Made by a program: the position numbers and the translations under genes
DNA from: Prosthecobacter sp. SYSU 5D2
Lineage (GTDB): Bacteria > Verrucomicrobiota > Verrucomicrobiia > Verrucomicrobiales > Verrucomicrobiaceae
DNA: 64,000 bases
Reading direction: 5' to 3'
Assembly (NCBI RefSeq): GCF_039655865.1
Contig: NZ_JBBYXL010000013.1
Span: 124,001-188,000 of the forward strand
Notes under the pieces: generated by a model
What the model was told of the DNA's origin: nothing
Databases searched by the model: none
What the model saw: only the letters and a program-made list of their open reading frames with translations
In this document: piece after piece, positions 1 to 9,351 of the stretch
Position numbering within the stretch: the first letter of the stretch is position 1
Layout: every line of letters begins with the position of its first letter

Positions 1-28
1 AGAACGTGTATTATTTGTAAAAGCAGAA

Positions 29-1959
29 ATGCATAAAAAGAGGATCTTCTGGTTAATCTTTATTTTCTCAGTTGCGATCCTTTGGGCGATCTTCAGAAAT
101 AGCTTTGCAGACCATTCCCTCGCCCATCAGGCACTGCACGATAGCAAGCCACAGACTGCCAAATGTTATTTTTTGCACACCGGTTTCCCGTCTATCCCTG
201 CCGGATCCCCTGTCATTGCCCCAAAGCTGCCATTCCCCACTGAAGATCCCCTTTCGACCGACCCCTCAGTGAATGCACTGGCACAAAGCACAACCATTCA
301 AGAGAGGTTGCTGCCAGGGAAGCCCGGATTCTGGCAGCGTGAGCGCCTTGTCAGCTCCTCCATTCAGACACGGTTGCTGCATGTTCGTGAGCTTTGGGAA
401 TTGAATGCCGCCCAACAACGCTGGATCCACCATCAACGGGACATCTACCTGGCAGATCAGGTCATCGTACGCGCTCGCCCGGATGTCACACGCCAGACAT
501 TGGAAACAAGACTTGAGGCCAACGGGATGAAGCTGCGGGAGGCGATCGCTTCGGATCTTTTCACAGTAGAACTCCCGGGGCGTGATCTGGACGTTCTGGC
601 ACAGGGAATGGAGCTGCTGGCGACCATGCCGGACTGTGTGGCATTTTCAGAGCCGGATGGGGTGGGTTTTGGGGCGGCGATACCAAATGACCTGCTATTT
701 ACTATTCAATGGGGCCATCACAATACCGGTCAATCTTCAGGCGTAGTGGATGCCGATGTGGATGCACCAGAGTTCTGGGACATCATGCAAACGGCCCCCG
801 GAACGGTGATTGCCGTCCTGGATTCGGGATTGGACTTTAACCATCAAGATCTTCAGGGGATTGAATGGTCGAATCCAGGCGAGATCCAAATGATGGTCTG
901 GACAATGATGGAAACGGGCGTGTGGATGATGTGAACGGATGGGATTTCGTCAATGCAGACAACAACCCCTTAGATGACCACAATCATGGCAGCCATGTGA
1001 CGGGCATCATCGCCGCCAACCGGGACAACTTCGTAGGCGTCGCGGGCATGATCAGTGGTGTTAAAATTCTCGTCTGCAAGATCCTGAATGAGAGCAACAG
1101 CGGCCTCACATCCAACCTGATTGCCGCCACCACCTATGCAAGGTTACAGGGTACGCCCATCATGAATCTCTCGCTTCAAAGCTACCCGTACAGTTCCACC
1201 TTGAATACCGAGTTCAATGCTTGTGAGTCAGCTGGCATTCTTCTCAGCATGAGTGCAGGCAACCTGGGGAGTAACAATGACAGCCAGCCAAATTATCCCA
1301 GCTCCTACCCCCATGGCAATATCATCGCCGTCGGAAATCATGACCGGACGGACAACCGTTATTCCAGTTCTAATTACGGCCTTATAAGCGTGGATATCTT
1401 TGCGCCGGGCACCTTGGTTTACTCCACGATAAAAAACAATGGCCACTCGACCATGACCGGCACCTCCATGGCCACCCCCTTCGTCACGGCCATGGCAGCC
1501 GCGATCAAGTCTCTGAATCCAGCCTGGCAGGCGGACCAGATCAAAAACTCCATTTTATCCTCCTCCATCCCGCACACCGCTTACAATCAGATTTGCACGA
1601 CAGGAGGCAGACTCAATGCAGTCACCGCCATTGCCCATGCCATCCGTTCCAACCCGTGGGCCGATACTGACGCAGACGGCCATTCCAATTTGCTGGAATA
1701 CTGTGCGGGCTCCCGTGTGGACAACGCCGACAGTATTCCTGATATTTCATTGGCGCAGGAGGGCGGATATCTTCGCATGCGCATGCCCCACGCAAACCGG
1801 CCTGATGTGCTGCTTAACTTGGCGCGGTCAGGCGATTTAGATTCCTGGCACGGCGAAGACATCGCAGATTTCAGCACGGAAAACATCATGGAAGGCGGCA
1901 TCCCGCTGAATGGTTCGCAGGGACGCTTTCTGCGCATTGAACTTTCAGTTGCAGAATGA
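29..1959 (+). pseudogene. Exported subtilisin-like (S8) serine protease, interrupted by a -1 frameshift
   Basis: Two overlapping reading frames (29-934 and 865-1959) together form one S8 protease of about 640 residues. The first carries a signal sequence (hydrophobic residues 7-22), a propeptide-like region and the catalytic Asp (AVLDSGLD, about residue 265). The second carries the catalytic His (HNHGSHVTG) and Ser (GTSMATP), plus a C-terminal calcium-loop tail (DTDADGHSNLLEYCAG) typical of exported verrucomicrobial proteins. The frames switch at about 884-889, in GAGATCCAAATG; one extra C would restore NPGEIPNDGLDNDGNG. No classical slippery heptamer is visible, so a real one-base deletion or a sequencing error is most likely. 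As written, the first product lacks the His and Ser and would be inactive. Family assignment is firm; inactivation is less certain. Confidence 0.85.
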
Positions 1960-1966
1960 ATGGCCA

Positions 1967-3535
1967 TCAAGGGATCACCCGAGGCTTCTTCGGCGGGCGG
2001 GCGCGCTGTTTGGCGTCCACTTCGGCGGCTGTGGCTTTGACTCTTTCGGTCAGCGCAGCGTCCTGCTCTTTCAGGTAGGTGTCATAACCTTTGCGCCGGC
2101 TGCCCAGGTACTTATACGTATCAAAGATCGCCCCATTGCCCAGCGCACGCGGGTCGCCTTCAGCCTTGAGTTCGGCCATCATCTTTTCACGCAGCTCCGC
2201 CATGACCGGCGCAAACGCCAGGTCATGGGCCAGATTGCGGATGCCGGAGGGATCGTCACTGAGGCGGTAGAGTTCATCTGTCGGGCGTTTGCCAAAGGAC
2301 ATCTCGTAATAGGTGCCGCCGATGGCTTTGAGCAGCTCCTTGGTGGGGCTGGCGTCGCAGTTACCAAAGTCCGTTTCCGGATTGCCCGCCGGCCAGCGGT
2401 CAGGATGGAAGTTATGGATGTAAAGGTAGTCCTTCGTGCGGATGGCCCGCACAGGATAGCCCAAGTCATTCGGCCGGCCAAGGTCATGACGCTCCTTCCC
2501 AGCGAGCATGAAGGTGCGGTCTTCGATCATGCCAGATTTGGCCGACTTCAGGAGGTTGACAAGACTTTTGCCGGTCATCTGCTCATGTGGCTTCTGGCCC
2601 GCAAGTTCCAGGAAAGTAGGAGCGAAGTCGCGGACATTCACGAAGTCATCCACCACGCGGCCTGGCTGGATGCCTTTGCCCCAGCGCATGGCCAGCGGGA
2701 GGTGGAAGCCGTCTTCTTTGATCTGCCCTTTCACATAGGGGAAGGGCATGCCGTGGTCCGAGGTGACGATGATGAGGGTATTCTCCAGCTCGCCCATCGC
2801 CTCCAGCGTGGCGAGCGCCTTGCCGATGTGACTGTCGGCGTATTCCACTTCCACCGCATAGTCGGCCAGATCCCCACGGACCACCGTGGTATCCGGGAAA
2901 TATGGCGGGACAACGACGTCTTCCAGCTTCTTGCCCAGGCGGACGCCCGAATCTAGCTCATAAGCGCGGTGCGGCTCCTGAAAGCCCATCCAGAAACTGA
3001 AGGGCTTGCCCTTGTCACGCTGGGTCAGGAAGGCCTCGAAGTTTTTGCTGTAGTCCACCTTGCCAATGGCCTTGGCAGGAGGCTCCGTCTTGTGCTCATC
3101 AAAACTGGGCCCGGCAGGGTTTTGGGTGCGCCCATTGAGCTTAAAATCGCCCGGCCCCCAACCTTTGCCCGTGAGGCCGATGGTGTAACCGGCAGACTGC
3201 ATGAGGTCCGGAAAAACAGCATACTGCGGCGGGAAGATGCCGCCATGGCAGACAGCCTCCTCGAGCTGCCAGCTATTGCGTCCGGTCAAAATGCTGGCGC
3301 GGCAGGGGCTGCACTTGGGATTGGAAGTATAAGCATTGGTGAAAAGGACACCCTCTTTGGCGATGCGGTCAAAGTTAGGCGTCTTGACCCAAGTGGATCC
3401 GTAGGCCCCGGCATCACGCCAGCCCCAGTCATCAAAGATAATGAATAGTACGTTAGGCCGGTCGGTGTCCTGGGCGGGCGCCACGGTGCCAATGGCACAT
3501 AACGCGGTGAAGAGGGTGAGGAGTAGTCGTTTCAT
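1967..3535 (-). CDS. Exported sulfatase, 522 aa (second gene of sulfatase operon)
   Basis: Family S1 formylglycine sulfatase, predicted to remove sulfate esters from an external substrate, probably a sulfated glycan. The start chosen (ATG at 3535) gives a clean signal peptide (MKRLLLTLFTALCAIG...APA) before RPNVLFIIFDDWGW, whose paired Asp are metal ligands. The modification motif is CSPCR at Cys75, followed by ILTGR, so the Cys should be converted to formylglycine. An in-frame start 38 codons upstream would overlap the upstream sulfatase and add a non-signal N-terminus. The gene lies 10 nt downstream of the other sulfatase and is surely cotranscribed. No sulfatase-modifying enzyme gene lies in the window, so maturation must be encoded elsewhere. 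Substrate cannot be read from sequence. Confidence 0.93.
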   Translation of the reverse strand: MKRLLLTLFTALCAIGTVAPAQDTDRPNVLFIIFDDWGWRDAGAYGSTWVKTPNFDRIAKEGVLFTNAYTSNPKCSPCRASILTGRNSWQLEEAVCHGGIFPPQYAVFPDLMQSAGYTIGLTGKGWGPGDFKLNGRTQNPAGPSFDEHKTEPPAKAIGKVDYSKNFEAFLTQRDKGKPFSFWMGFQEPHRAYELDSGVRLGKKLEDVVVPPYFPDTTVVRGDLADYAVEVEYADSHIGKALATLEAMGELENTLIIVTSDHGMPFPYVKGQIKEDGFHLPLAMRWGKGIQPGRVVDDFVNVRDFAPTFLELAGQKPHEQMTGKSLVNLLKSAKSGMIEDRTFMLAGKERHDLGRPNDLGYPVRAIRTKDYLYIHNFHPDRWPAGNPETDFGNCDASPTKELLKAIGGTYYEMSFGKRPTDELYRLSDDPSGIRNLAHDLAFAPVMAELREKMMAELKAEGDPRALGNGAIFDTYKYLGSRRKGYDTYLKEQDAALTERVKATAAEVDAKQRARPPKKPRVIP

Positions 3536-3545
3536 GGTTCGGAAA

Positions 3546-5189
3546 TCAGGGCTTCTTGGGTGGGTTGGGCACATTGCCGGTGACGAATTCTTCGCGGCTG
3601 AGGCTGTCGTTGCCGTCCTGATCTCGGGCTTTAAACCAGCCTTCCGCATCGGCCCGGCTGCGCCCTTTGCTGAATTCTTCCCAGCTCAGCACGCCGTCAT
3701 TGTCAGTATCCTTTTGGATGAACTGCGCTTCACGGCTGGGATCATTTTTCGAACCCTGCTTTTGGCCGCCAGCCTTCTTCTTGGGCGGCAGAGCCAGTGG
3801 CAGGGGCAGGTAGTCGAAGTCCAGAATCATCTTTTCCTGAAGGGCCTCTTTGAGCTGCTGCTCCGTGTCCTTCATGTCCGGCTGACCGGCCAGATTCCGC
3901 AGCTCATTCGGGTCGGCTTCCAGGTCGTAGAGTTCATAGATGGCACGCGGGCTGGTGAACCAGAGCGTTTCAAACTCACTGGCCAGCTGCTTTTCCTCGT
4001 GCGCTTTCACAATGTCCTTCCAGCCAGGCCCGCCCGCACTGTCCACCGGGGCATAAGTGTGGCTGGGAGTGACGTTGTAGATGAGCTTATACCGGTCGCT
4101 GCGCACCGCCCGGCTGTAATCCACACCTGAGGCCCGGACATTCTCGTCAAAGGTGGCGCTGCCATGCGGGCCGCGCTCGGCAAAGATATGCGTGCGCGGT
4201 TCAAACGCCTGGCCGCGCAGCAGCGGCAGGAAACTTTTGCCACTGATCCGGTCAGGCACGGGCAAGCCGGCGGCTTCCAGAAAAGTCGGTGCCATGTCCT
4301 CTCCGGAGATGAGCACGCGGGATTCCATGCCCGGCTTCACCACCCCCGGCCACCAGACGATGAGCGGCACATTCAGTCCCGGATCATGAAGGTTCCCCTT
4401 TCCGCTGGGGAAGGCCATGCCGTTGTCGCCGGTAAAAACGATGAGGGTGTTTTCTAACCCGGCGCGGTCCTTGATGATCTCGAGCACGCGTTTGAAGTCG
4501 CCATCCATATGCTCGATCTCCCCCATGTGCCGGGAGAGGTCCTCGCGCACGCCCGGCAGGTCCGGCAGGCTGCCGGGGACTTTGATGCTGGCTGGGTCAG
4601 GCGGGTTTTCCCCCGTGTCCCACGGATGATGCGGATCGCTAAAGTTCACCCATAGGTAATAAGGTTGGTCAGCCGGCCTCTGGTCAAAAAAGGCTTTCAT
4701 CGTCTCCGGGATGTTGCCCTGGCCGCTCGCATCCACATAATCAAAACGCTCCTTGAAGGTCTGCAGATTGTTCTCCTCAAAAACCCTCGCCGTCGTGCCC
4801 GGTCCACGCGCGGAGCCATCCAGATGATAACTGCGCCCCAGCACACCGACAAAGTAACCCGCCTCCTTTTTCAAGATCTCCGGATACGTGATCTCATCCC
4901 GTGGCAAAGGCGAGCTAAACCGGGTGATTCGGCAGGCCACCGCAGAGCGGCCGGTGAGAAAGGTAGCTCGGGAAGGCACACACTGCGGTGCCCCGGTGAA
5001 CATGCGGTGAAACTTCATGCCCTCCGCCGCCAGCTTGTCGAAGTGCGGCGTTTTCATGTCCGTGCGACCGTAGCAGCCCAGGAAAGGGTAGCTGTGGTCA
5101 TCACTGAGAACGAAAACAATGTTAGGCGGCGCGGCGTGAAGCCCGCCACTGATAAGAGTTAGAACCGCAAGGAAAGAAAGAAGGCGCAT
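3546..5189 (-). CDS. Exported sulfatase with C-terminal EF-hand pair, 547 aa
   Basis: S1-family sulfatase with signal peptide (cleavage near residue 19), metal-binding PNIVFVLSDDH and modification motif CVPSR at Cys70 followed by TFLTGR. After the sulfatase domain (to about residue 465) a Lys/Gly/Gln-rich linker leads to two EF-hand loops, DTDNDGVLSWEE and DQDGNDSLSREE, each with acidic residues at the calcium-coordinating positions. The EF-hands probably bind calcium for stability or for attachment in the periplasm or outside the cell. First gene of a two-sulfatase operon; its promoter must lie in 5190-5387, shared with the divergent gene at 5388. A pair of different sulfatases in one transcript suggests attack on a polysaccharide sulfated at more than one position (inference). 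Confidence 0.93.
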   Translation of the reverse strand: MRLLSFLAVLTLISGGLHAAPPNIVFVLSDDHSYPFLGCYGRTDMKTPHFDKLAAEGMKFHRMFTGAPQCVPSRATFLTGRSAVACRITRFSSPLPRDEITYPEILKKEAGYFVGVLGRSYHLDGSARGPGTTARVFEENNLQTFKERFDYVDASGQGNIPETMKAFFDQRPADQPYYLWVNFSDPHHPWDTGENPPDPASIKVPGSLPDLPGVREDLSRHMGEIEHMDGDFKRVLEIIKDRAGLENTLIVFTGDNGMAFPSGKGNLHDPGLNVPLIVWWPGVVKPGMESRVLISGEDMAPTFLEAAGLPVPDRISGKSFLPLLRGQAFEPRTHIFAERGPHGSATFDENVRASGVDYSRAVRSDRYKLIYNVTPSHTYAPVDSAGGPGWKDIVKAHEEKQLASEFETLWFTSPRAIYELYDLEADPNELRNLAGQPDMKDTEQQLKEALQEKMILDFDYLPLPLALPPKKKAGGQKQGSKNDPSREAQFIQKDTDNDGVLSWEEFSKGRSRADAEGWFKARDQDGNDSLSREEFVTGNVPNPPKKP

Positions 5190-5387
5190 GTCAGAGACCT
5201 CTGTGAACGCAAGCTAACCGGCTGCGATTACGACAAAAGTCCGTCTTTCTTTTTTGCAGCTTCTTCCGCCCGCCCAGCCTACCCCGTATGAAGTGCGTAG
5301 GTTACTGCGAATTCACCTAAACAATTTCCAAGCCTCCGGGAGAACCAGATTGACCCGCACACGCGAATCCACGTAAGTTCTGACCCC

Positions 5388-6050
5388 ATGAAAAAGACTT
5401 TCCTCTTCCTCGCCGTTTCCTTCCTGGCCCTCCAATCCACCTTTGCTGACTGGGTGGTCGTCCAAAAAACCACGACTGACGGCCAGGCCGAAGAAGTGAA
5501 CATCAAGATCAAAGGCGACATGACCCGCATGGATGTGGGCCAGCAGATGAGCATCATCGCCGATGGCGCCGCCTCCAGCATGGTGATGCTGATGCACGCG
5601 CAGAAGGTCATCATGAAAATGGACGCCGAGTCCCTGAAAGCCATGATGGCCATGGCCAGCGGTGCCCTGGGCGGCAATACTGACAAACCCGCCGCCAAAC
5701 CTGTGGCCACCGGGCAGAAAGAAAAAGTGGGCGAATATGAGTGTGAAATCTTCACCTGGACTGGCCAGATCGGTTCCGGCAAATTCTGGGTGGCCAAGGA
5801 TTTCCCCGGCTATGAAGAGCTGAATGCCGCCCAGGATAAAATGATGAAGGCCATGGGCAACCCCGCCGCCGCCCTTTCCCCCCAGGCCAGCGATTTCCCC
5901 GGCATGGTCATCAAGGCTGACATGACCGTCATGGGCAAGTCCAGCGTCTCGGAGCTGGTTTCCGCCAAGCAAGAGCCCGTAGATGCCTCCGCCTTTGCCC
6001 TGCCCGAAGGTTACCAGGAAATGAAAATGCCTGTGATGCCTGGCCAGTAA
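5388..6050 (+). CDS. Secreted DUF4412-like protein, 220 aa
   Basis: Signal peptide MKKTFLFLAVSFLALQSTFA followed by a mature domain starting DWVVVQKTTTDG. The sequence is Met-rich and has the layout of DUF4412-type proteins: a short beta-strand-rich N-terminal half (KIKGDMTRMDVG), a region that reads like 'measurement of modification' (KVGEYECEIFTW) and a C-terminal LPEGYQEMKMP. Function is unknown; the family assignment rests on overall pattern, not on a catalytic motif. Transcribed alone: divergent from the sulfatase operon on the left and followed 35 nt after its stop by a strong terminator hairpin. A long antisense frame through this gene is a shadow. Confidence 0.85.
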   Translation: MKKTFLFLAVSFLALQSTFADWVVVQKTTTDGQAEEVNIKIKGDMTRMDVGQQMSIIADGAASSMVMLMHAQKVIMKMDAESLKAMMAMASGALGGNTDKPAAKPVATGQKEKVGEYECEIFTWTGQIGSGKFWVAKDFPGYEELNAAQDKMMKAMGNPAAALSPQASDFPGMVIKADMTVMGKSSVSELVSAKQEPVDASAFALPEGYQEMKMPVMPGQ

Positions 6051-6084
6051 TCCAGGCACAGCGGAAAATATCTCCAATTTCCCC

Positions 6085-6116
6085 GGAGCAGCGGCATTCG
6101 TGCCCTGCTCCTTTTT
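6085..6116 (+). terminator. Rho-independent terminator with TTCG tetraloop
   Basis: GGAGCAG pairs with CTGCTCC; a bulged C separates this from an inner GGCA/TGCC stem closed by a TTCG loop, and five T follow. This is a textbook intrinsic terminator ending the 5388-6050 transcript. Confidence 0.9.
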
Positions 6117-6151
6117 ATTGGCAGACAGCCCGCCTGAGATTATGACAGTGA

Positions 6152-6757
6152 ATGTCCGCCCCCGCCACCCAACGCCTTCCAGACGACCATCCCGCCTGGA
6201 AAGATTTGCGCCCGTTCGGCTATGAATGCTCCCGCTGGCTGGCAGCCATGGCGATGCTGCAAGCCCGCCACCGCAAAGGCCGGTTCAGCGAGACTATAAC
6301 CGCCTTTTTAAACGAATGGATGCCGCAGGAGCCCATCTCCCACGAGTTGCCAGAGGCGTTTGAGATCACTTTCGAACAGAGCACCCTGCACAGTGACGGG
6401 CCGCTGACCTCGGTGACTTCGCCGCTCTGGCATGCCATGCTGCACCTGCCTGCCCTGCGTGATTTCTGGACCGCCGAACTCCGCGCCAGCCACTACACCC
6501 ACCTTTTGCAGATGATCCCCCCCGCCTGGTGCATGGACCCGGCACCGCTGCCGCCGGGGACGGTGATCGCCGGGCTCGACATCACGAGCTGGGCGGAGCT
6601 GCCGCGCCTGGAAGCATCTGGCCGCCAGTTCCGCAAGCAGACCATGGCAGAGAACAAGGTTGTTTTGAGCGCTGTTTCGGCGATAGATGCCTCCTGGCGT
6701 GCCCGCTACACCCGGCGGGACGGGCAGATCGTGCTGCAGGATGCTTTCCTGGCCTGA
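6152..6757 (+). CDS. Hypothetical protein, 201 aa
   Basis: No family recognised. The predicted product has no signal peptide or membrane segment, so it is likely cytoplasmic, and is rich in Trp, Pro and Leu (for example PAWKDLRPFGYECSRWLAAM near the N-terminus). The second half contains LPPGTVIAGLDITSWAELPRL. It is the only open frame that fills the gap between the terminator at 6116 and rlmN, has codon use like its neighbours, and ends close to the rlmN start, so the two are probably cotranscribed. The ATG at 6152 follows no obvious ribosome site. It could be a lineage-specific protein; no function is proposed. Confidence 0.7.
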   Translation: MSAPATQRLPDDHPAWKDLRPFGYECSRWLAAMAMLQARHRKGRFSETITAFLNEWMPQEPISHELPEAFEITFEQSTLHSDGPLTSVTSPLWHAMLHLPALRDFWTAELRASHYTHLLQMIPPAWCMDPAPLPPGTVIAGLDITSWAELPRLEASGRQFRKQTMAENKVVLSAVSAIDASWRARYTRRDGQIVLQDAFLA

Positions 6758-6785
6758 TCCGCCCGGTTTGACCGCCTTTTCTGCT

Positions 6786-7922
6786 TTGACTGACATCGCC
6801 CCCAAACCTGCTGTTCTCCCGTCCCTGCTCGGTCTGACCCCGCCCGAGATCACCGCCTTCATGACCGAAATGGGCGAGCCCGCCTTCCGTGCCAAGCAGG
6901 TCATTGACTGGACCTTTGCCAAACGGGCCGTCAGCATTGAGGCGATGTCAAACCTCTCCAAAGGCCTGCGCCAGACCCTGGCCGAGCGCTACGTCACCCG
7001 CACGATGACCATCAATACAGTCACCGGCTCCAAGGACACCACCCGCAAGTTTTTGCTGAAGCTGCACGACGGCCGTTTTGTGGAAACCGTGCTCATCCCC
7101 GCCAATCCGGCGCTGTATGGCGAGGCATCGGACCGGCATACCCTCTGCGTTTCCAGCCAGGTGGGCTGCGCTTACGATTGCAAATTCTGCGCCAGCGGCC
7201 TCGCCGGCTTCGCCCGTAACCTGACAGCGGCAGAGATCGTGGAGCAAATCGTCCAGGTGGAAGCCTACAGCGGTGAGCGCATGGATAACCTGGTCTTCAT
7301 GGGCATGGGCGAGCCACTGGCGAACTACAGCAACGTCACCAAGGCCATCGAGATCCTGAACTCCGAATGGGGCATCGGCATCGGTGCCCGGCACATGACC
7401 GTCAGCACCAGCGGGCTCGCCCCACAGATCAAAAAGCTGGCCGACTTCCCCTTGCAAATCCGCCTGGCTATCTCCCTCCACGGTGCCAGTGACGAAGTGC
7501 GTGACAAGATCATGCCGGTTAACAAAAAGCATAATCTGGATGAGCTTTTCGAAGCTCTGTCCTACTGGCGCTCCAGGCGCAAGCAGCACATCACTTTTGA
7601 ATACATCCTCATTCAGGGCGTGAACGACGGACTCGACCAGGCCCACCGTCTGGCCAAACGCGCCAAAGGCCTGGATGCCAAGGTCAATCTGATCCCCTAC
7701 AACACCGTCGAAGGTCTCCAGTGGGTCCGCCCCACCGAAGAAGTCCAGGATGCGTTCCGCGATGTCCTTCTGAATGCCGGTGTCAAAGCCACCCTCCGGC
7801 GAGAAAAGGGCCACGACATCGCCGCCGCCTGCGGCCAGCTCCGGCTCCGCCAGGAAACCGCCGACGGCATCATCGAGACACCCATTCCCGAGAAGCGCAT
7901 CACCATTGGTGCCGGTGCTTGA
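6786..7922 (+). CDS. rlmN: 23S rRNA (adenine-2503-C2)-methyltransferase RlmN, about 378 aa
   Basis: Radical-SAM dual-specificity methyltransferase that methylates C2 of A2503 in 23S rRNA (and, in known members, A37 of some tRNAs). The 4Fe-4S motif CAYDCKFC (CxxxCxxC, about residues 128-135), the MGMGEPL SAM-contact motif, and the C-terminal HDIAAACGQLR with the second catalytic Cys are all present. Start is uncertain: no ATG gives a normal N-terminus. The TTG at 6786 begins about 13 residues before the conserved LLGLT segment and fits family length; an open frame extends to 6687, overlapping the upstream gene, and the first ATG (6861) would remove the start of the N-terminal domain. A housekeeping gene in an otherwise accessory region. 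Confidence 0.93.
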   Translation: MTDIAPKPAVLPSLLGLTPPEITAFMTEMGEPAFRAKQVIDWTFAKRAVSIEAMSNLSKGLRQTLAERYVTRTMTINTVTGSKDTTRKFLLKLHDGRFVETVLIPANPALYGEASDRHTLCVSSQVGCAYDCKFCASGLAGFARNLTAAEIVEQIVQVEAYSGERMDNLVFMGMGEPLANYSNVTKAIEILNSEWGIGIGARHMTVSTSGLAPQIKKLADFPLQIRLAISLHGASDEVRDKIMPVNKKHNLDELFEALSYWRSRRKQHITFEYILIQGVNDGLDQAHRLAKRAKGLDAKVNLIPYNTVEGLQWVRPTEEVQDAFRDVLLNAGVKATLRREKGHDIAAACGQLRLRQETADGIIETPIPEKRITIGAGA

Positions 7923-8048
7923 GGATCACCTGCGGGAATAATTCTCAGCCATTGCGTTTGGCCCACCCAACCCCCAGGTGCCATCATATTACCGTCCATC
8001 AAACATCCCCTGATTGACGCGGTGGAGGAACGGCTTTTGACTCCCATC

Positions 8049-9335
8049 ATGCACGTTTCTTCTGCCCTCAGACGCCGCCAGTTCATCAGCCAGACTTCAG
8101 CGGCTGTCACGGCGTCAGCCTTGTTCTCAAACCTGTTTGCCACAAGTCCCAAGCCGCCCCGCATCGTGCTACGGTCATCCTGGCAGACGGTGAACATTGG
8201 GGACATTGGGCACACGCCGGGTGTGCTGGCCTTGATTGAAAAACACATTCCCGAGGCAGAAGTGACCCTGTGGCCGATGGATGTGCGCAACGGCGTGGAG
8301 GAAATGCTGCAGAAGCGCTTCCCCAAGCTGCGCATCGTGCGCACCAAAGAGGAGGCTTTTGAAAATGACTTCCTGCTTCATGGCTCCGGTCCTTACCTGA
8401 CCGCGCATCGTGACGTGGCCGCGTGGAAGGCGGAGACAAGCAAGCCTTATGGCGTCTATGGCATCACGATGGCAGCGGCAGGAGATCCAGGGCTGAAGAT
8501 CATGCGCAACAACGGCCTGGACGAATACTGCAAGGAGCTGCTGGATGGGGCAAGTTTCGTCTTCCTGCGGGATGGCAAATCCCTGCAAGTCGTGAAGGAC
8601 GCAAGAGTCAAGGCACCCGTGATCGAGTTTGGACCGGATGGAGCTTTCGCAGCCGATGTGCGCGATGACGACTCCGCGCTGGCTTTCATGAAAAAGCACG
8701 GGCTGGAGGAGGGCCGGTTCATGTGCTTCCTGCCGAACCTGCGCAATGCGCCCTATTGGAAGGCGAAGCCTAACTATGAGTTCAACGAGATCAAGCATCT
8801 TCGCAATGAGGAGATGAAGGAGCATGACCACGCGCCGTTGCGCGATGCCATCATCGCCATTGTGCGCGAGACAGGCATGAAAATCCTCGTCTGCCCGGAA
8901 GACTCCACCCAGATGGAGACGGGCAAGGAACTGCTGGTGGATCCGCTACCGGAGGATGTGAAAGCGAAGGTGGTGTGGCGCGAGAACTTCTGGCTGACGA
9001 ATGAGGCCATCAGCACCTATGTGCGCTCCGCCGGGCTGGTAAGTAATGAGATGCACAGCCCCATCATGGCCATCGGCAATAGCATTCCCGCCATTGTCTG
9101 CCGGTTTGTTGAGCAGACCACCAAGGGCTTCATGTGGCAGGACATCGGCCTCGGTGACTGGCTCTTTGATCTGGACAAGCCGGAAGAGCTGGCGCGCGTT
9201 GCCTCCACCGCCCTGGCCATGGCAAAAGATCCCGCAGCAGCCAAGGCCAAAGCAGCCAAGGCACGGGAGTTTGTGCAGCAGCGCCAGCGCGAGACGATGG
9301 CCATCCTGCGCAATGCCGCCGGTGGCGCTGTGTGA
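8049..9335 (+). CDS. Tat-exported polysaccharide pyruvyl transferase-family protein, 428 aa
   Basis: N-terminus SSALRRRQFISQTSAAVTA is a twin-arginine-type signal, followed by a domain that resembles the polysaccharide pyruvyl transferase family (GDIGHTPGVLALIEKHIP, then an HGSGPYLTAHR segment, and a C-terminal SNEMHSPIMAIGNSIPAIV that matches the family's substrate-loop region). True family members act in the cytoplasm, so a Tat signal is unusual; the exported verrucomicrobial/planctomycetal relatives are of unknown function. The ATG at 8049 is chosen because it places the RR pair near the N-terminus; a GTG at 8022 is also in frame and lies by a GGAGG. Convergent with the DUF1501 gene, 16 nt apart. 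Confidence 0.75.
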   Translation: MHVSSALRRRQFISQTSAAVTASALFSNLFATSPKPPRIVLRSSWQTVNIGDIGHTPGVLALIEKHIPEAEVTLWPMDVRNGVEEMLQKRFPKLRIVRTKEEAFENDFLLHGSGPYLTAHRDVAAWKAETSKPYGVYGITMAAAGDPGLKIMRNNGLDEYCKELLDGASFVFLRDGKSLQVVKDARVKAPVIEFGPDGAFAADVRDDDSALAFMKKHGLEEGRFMCFLPNLRNAPYWKAKPNYEFNEIKHLRNEEMKEHDHAPLRDAIIAIVRETGMKILVCPEDSTQMETGKELLVDPLPEDVKAKVVWRENFWLTNEAISTYVRSAGLVSNEMHSPIMAIGNSIPAIVCRFVEQTTKGFMWQDIGLGDWLFDLDKPEELARVASTALAMAKDPAAAKAKAAKAREFVQQRQRETMAILRNAAGGAV

Positions 9336-9351
9336 GGAGCCTCAACAAGGC

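Noticed and set aside
884-892. Programmed -1 frameshift in the subtilase
   Set aside because: No slippery heptamer or obvious downstream structure; a simple one-base deletion or read error is the more economical explanation.
1910-2956. 348-codon + strand frame antisense to the first sulfatase
   Set aside because: Antisense to a clear sulfatase with signature motifs; composition-driven shadow with no family motifs.
9336-9351. AGCCT/AGGCT mini-hairpin between convergent genes
   Set aside because: Only five base pairs and overlapping gene ends; too weak to support.
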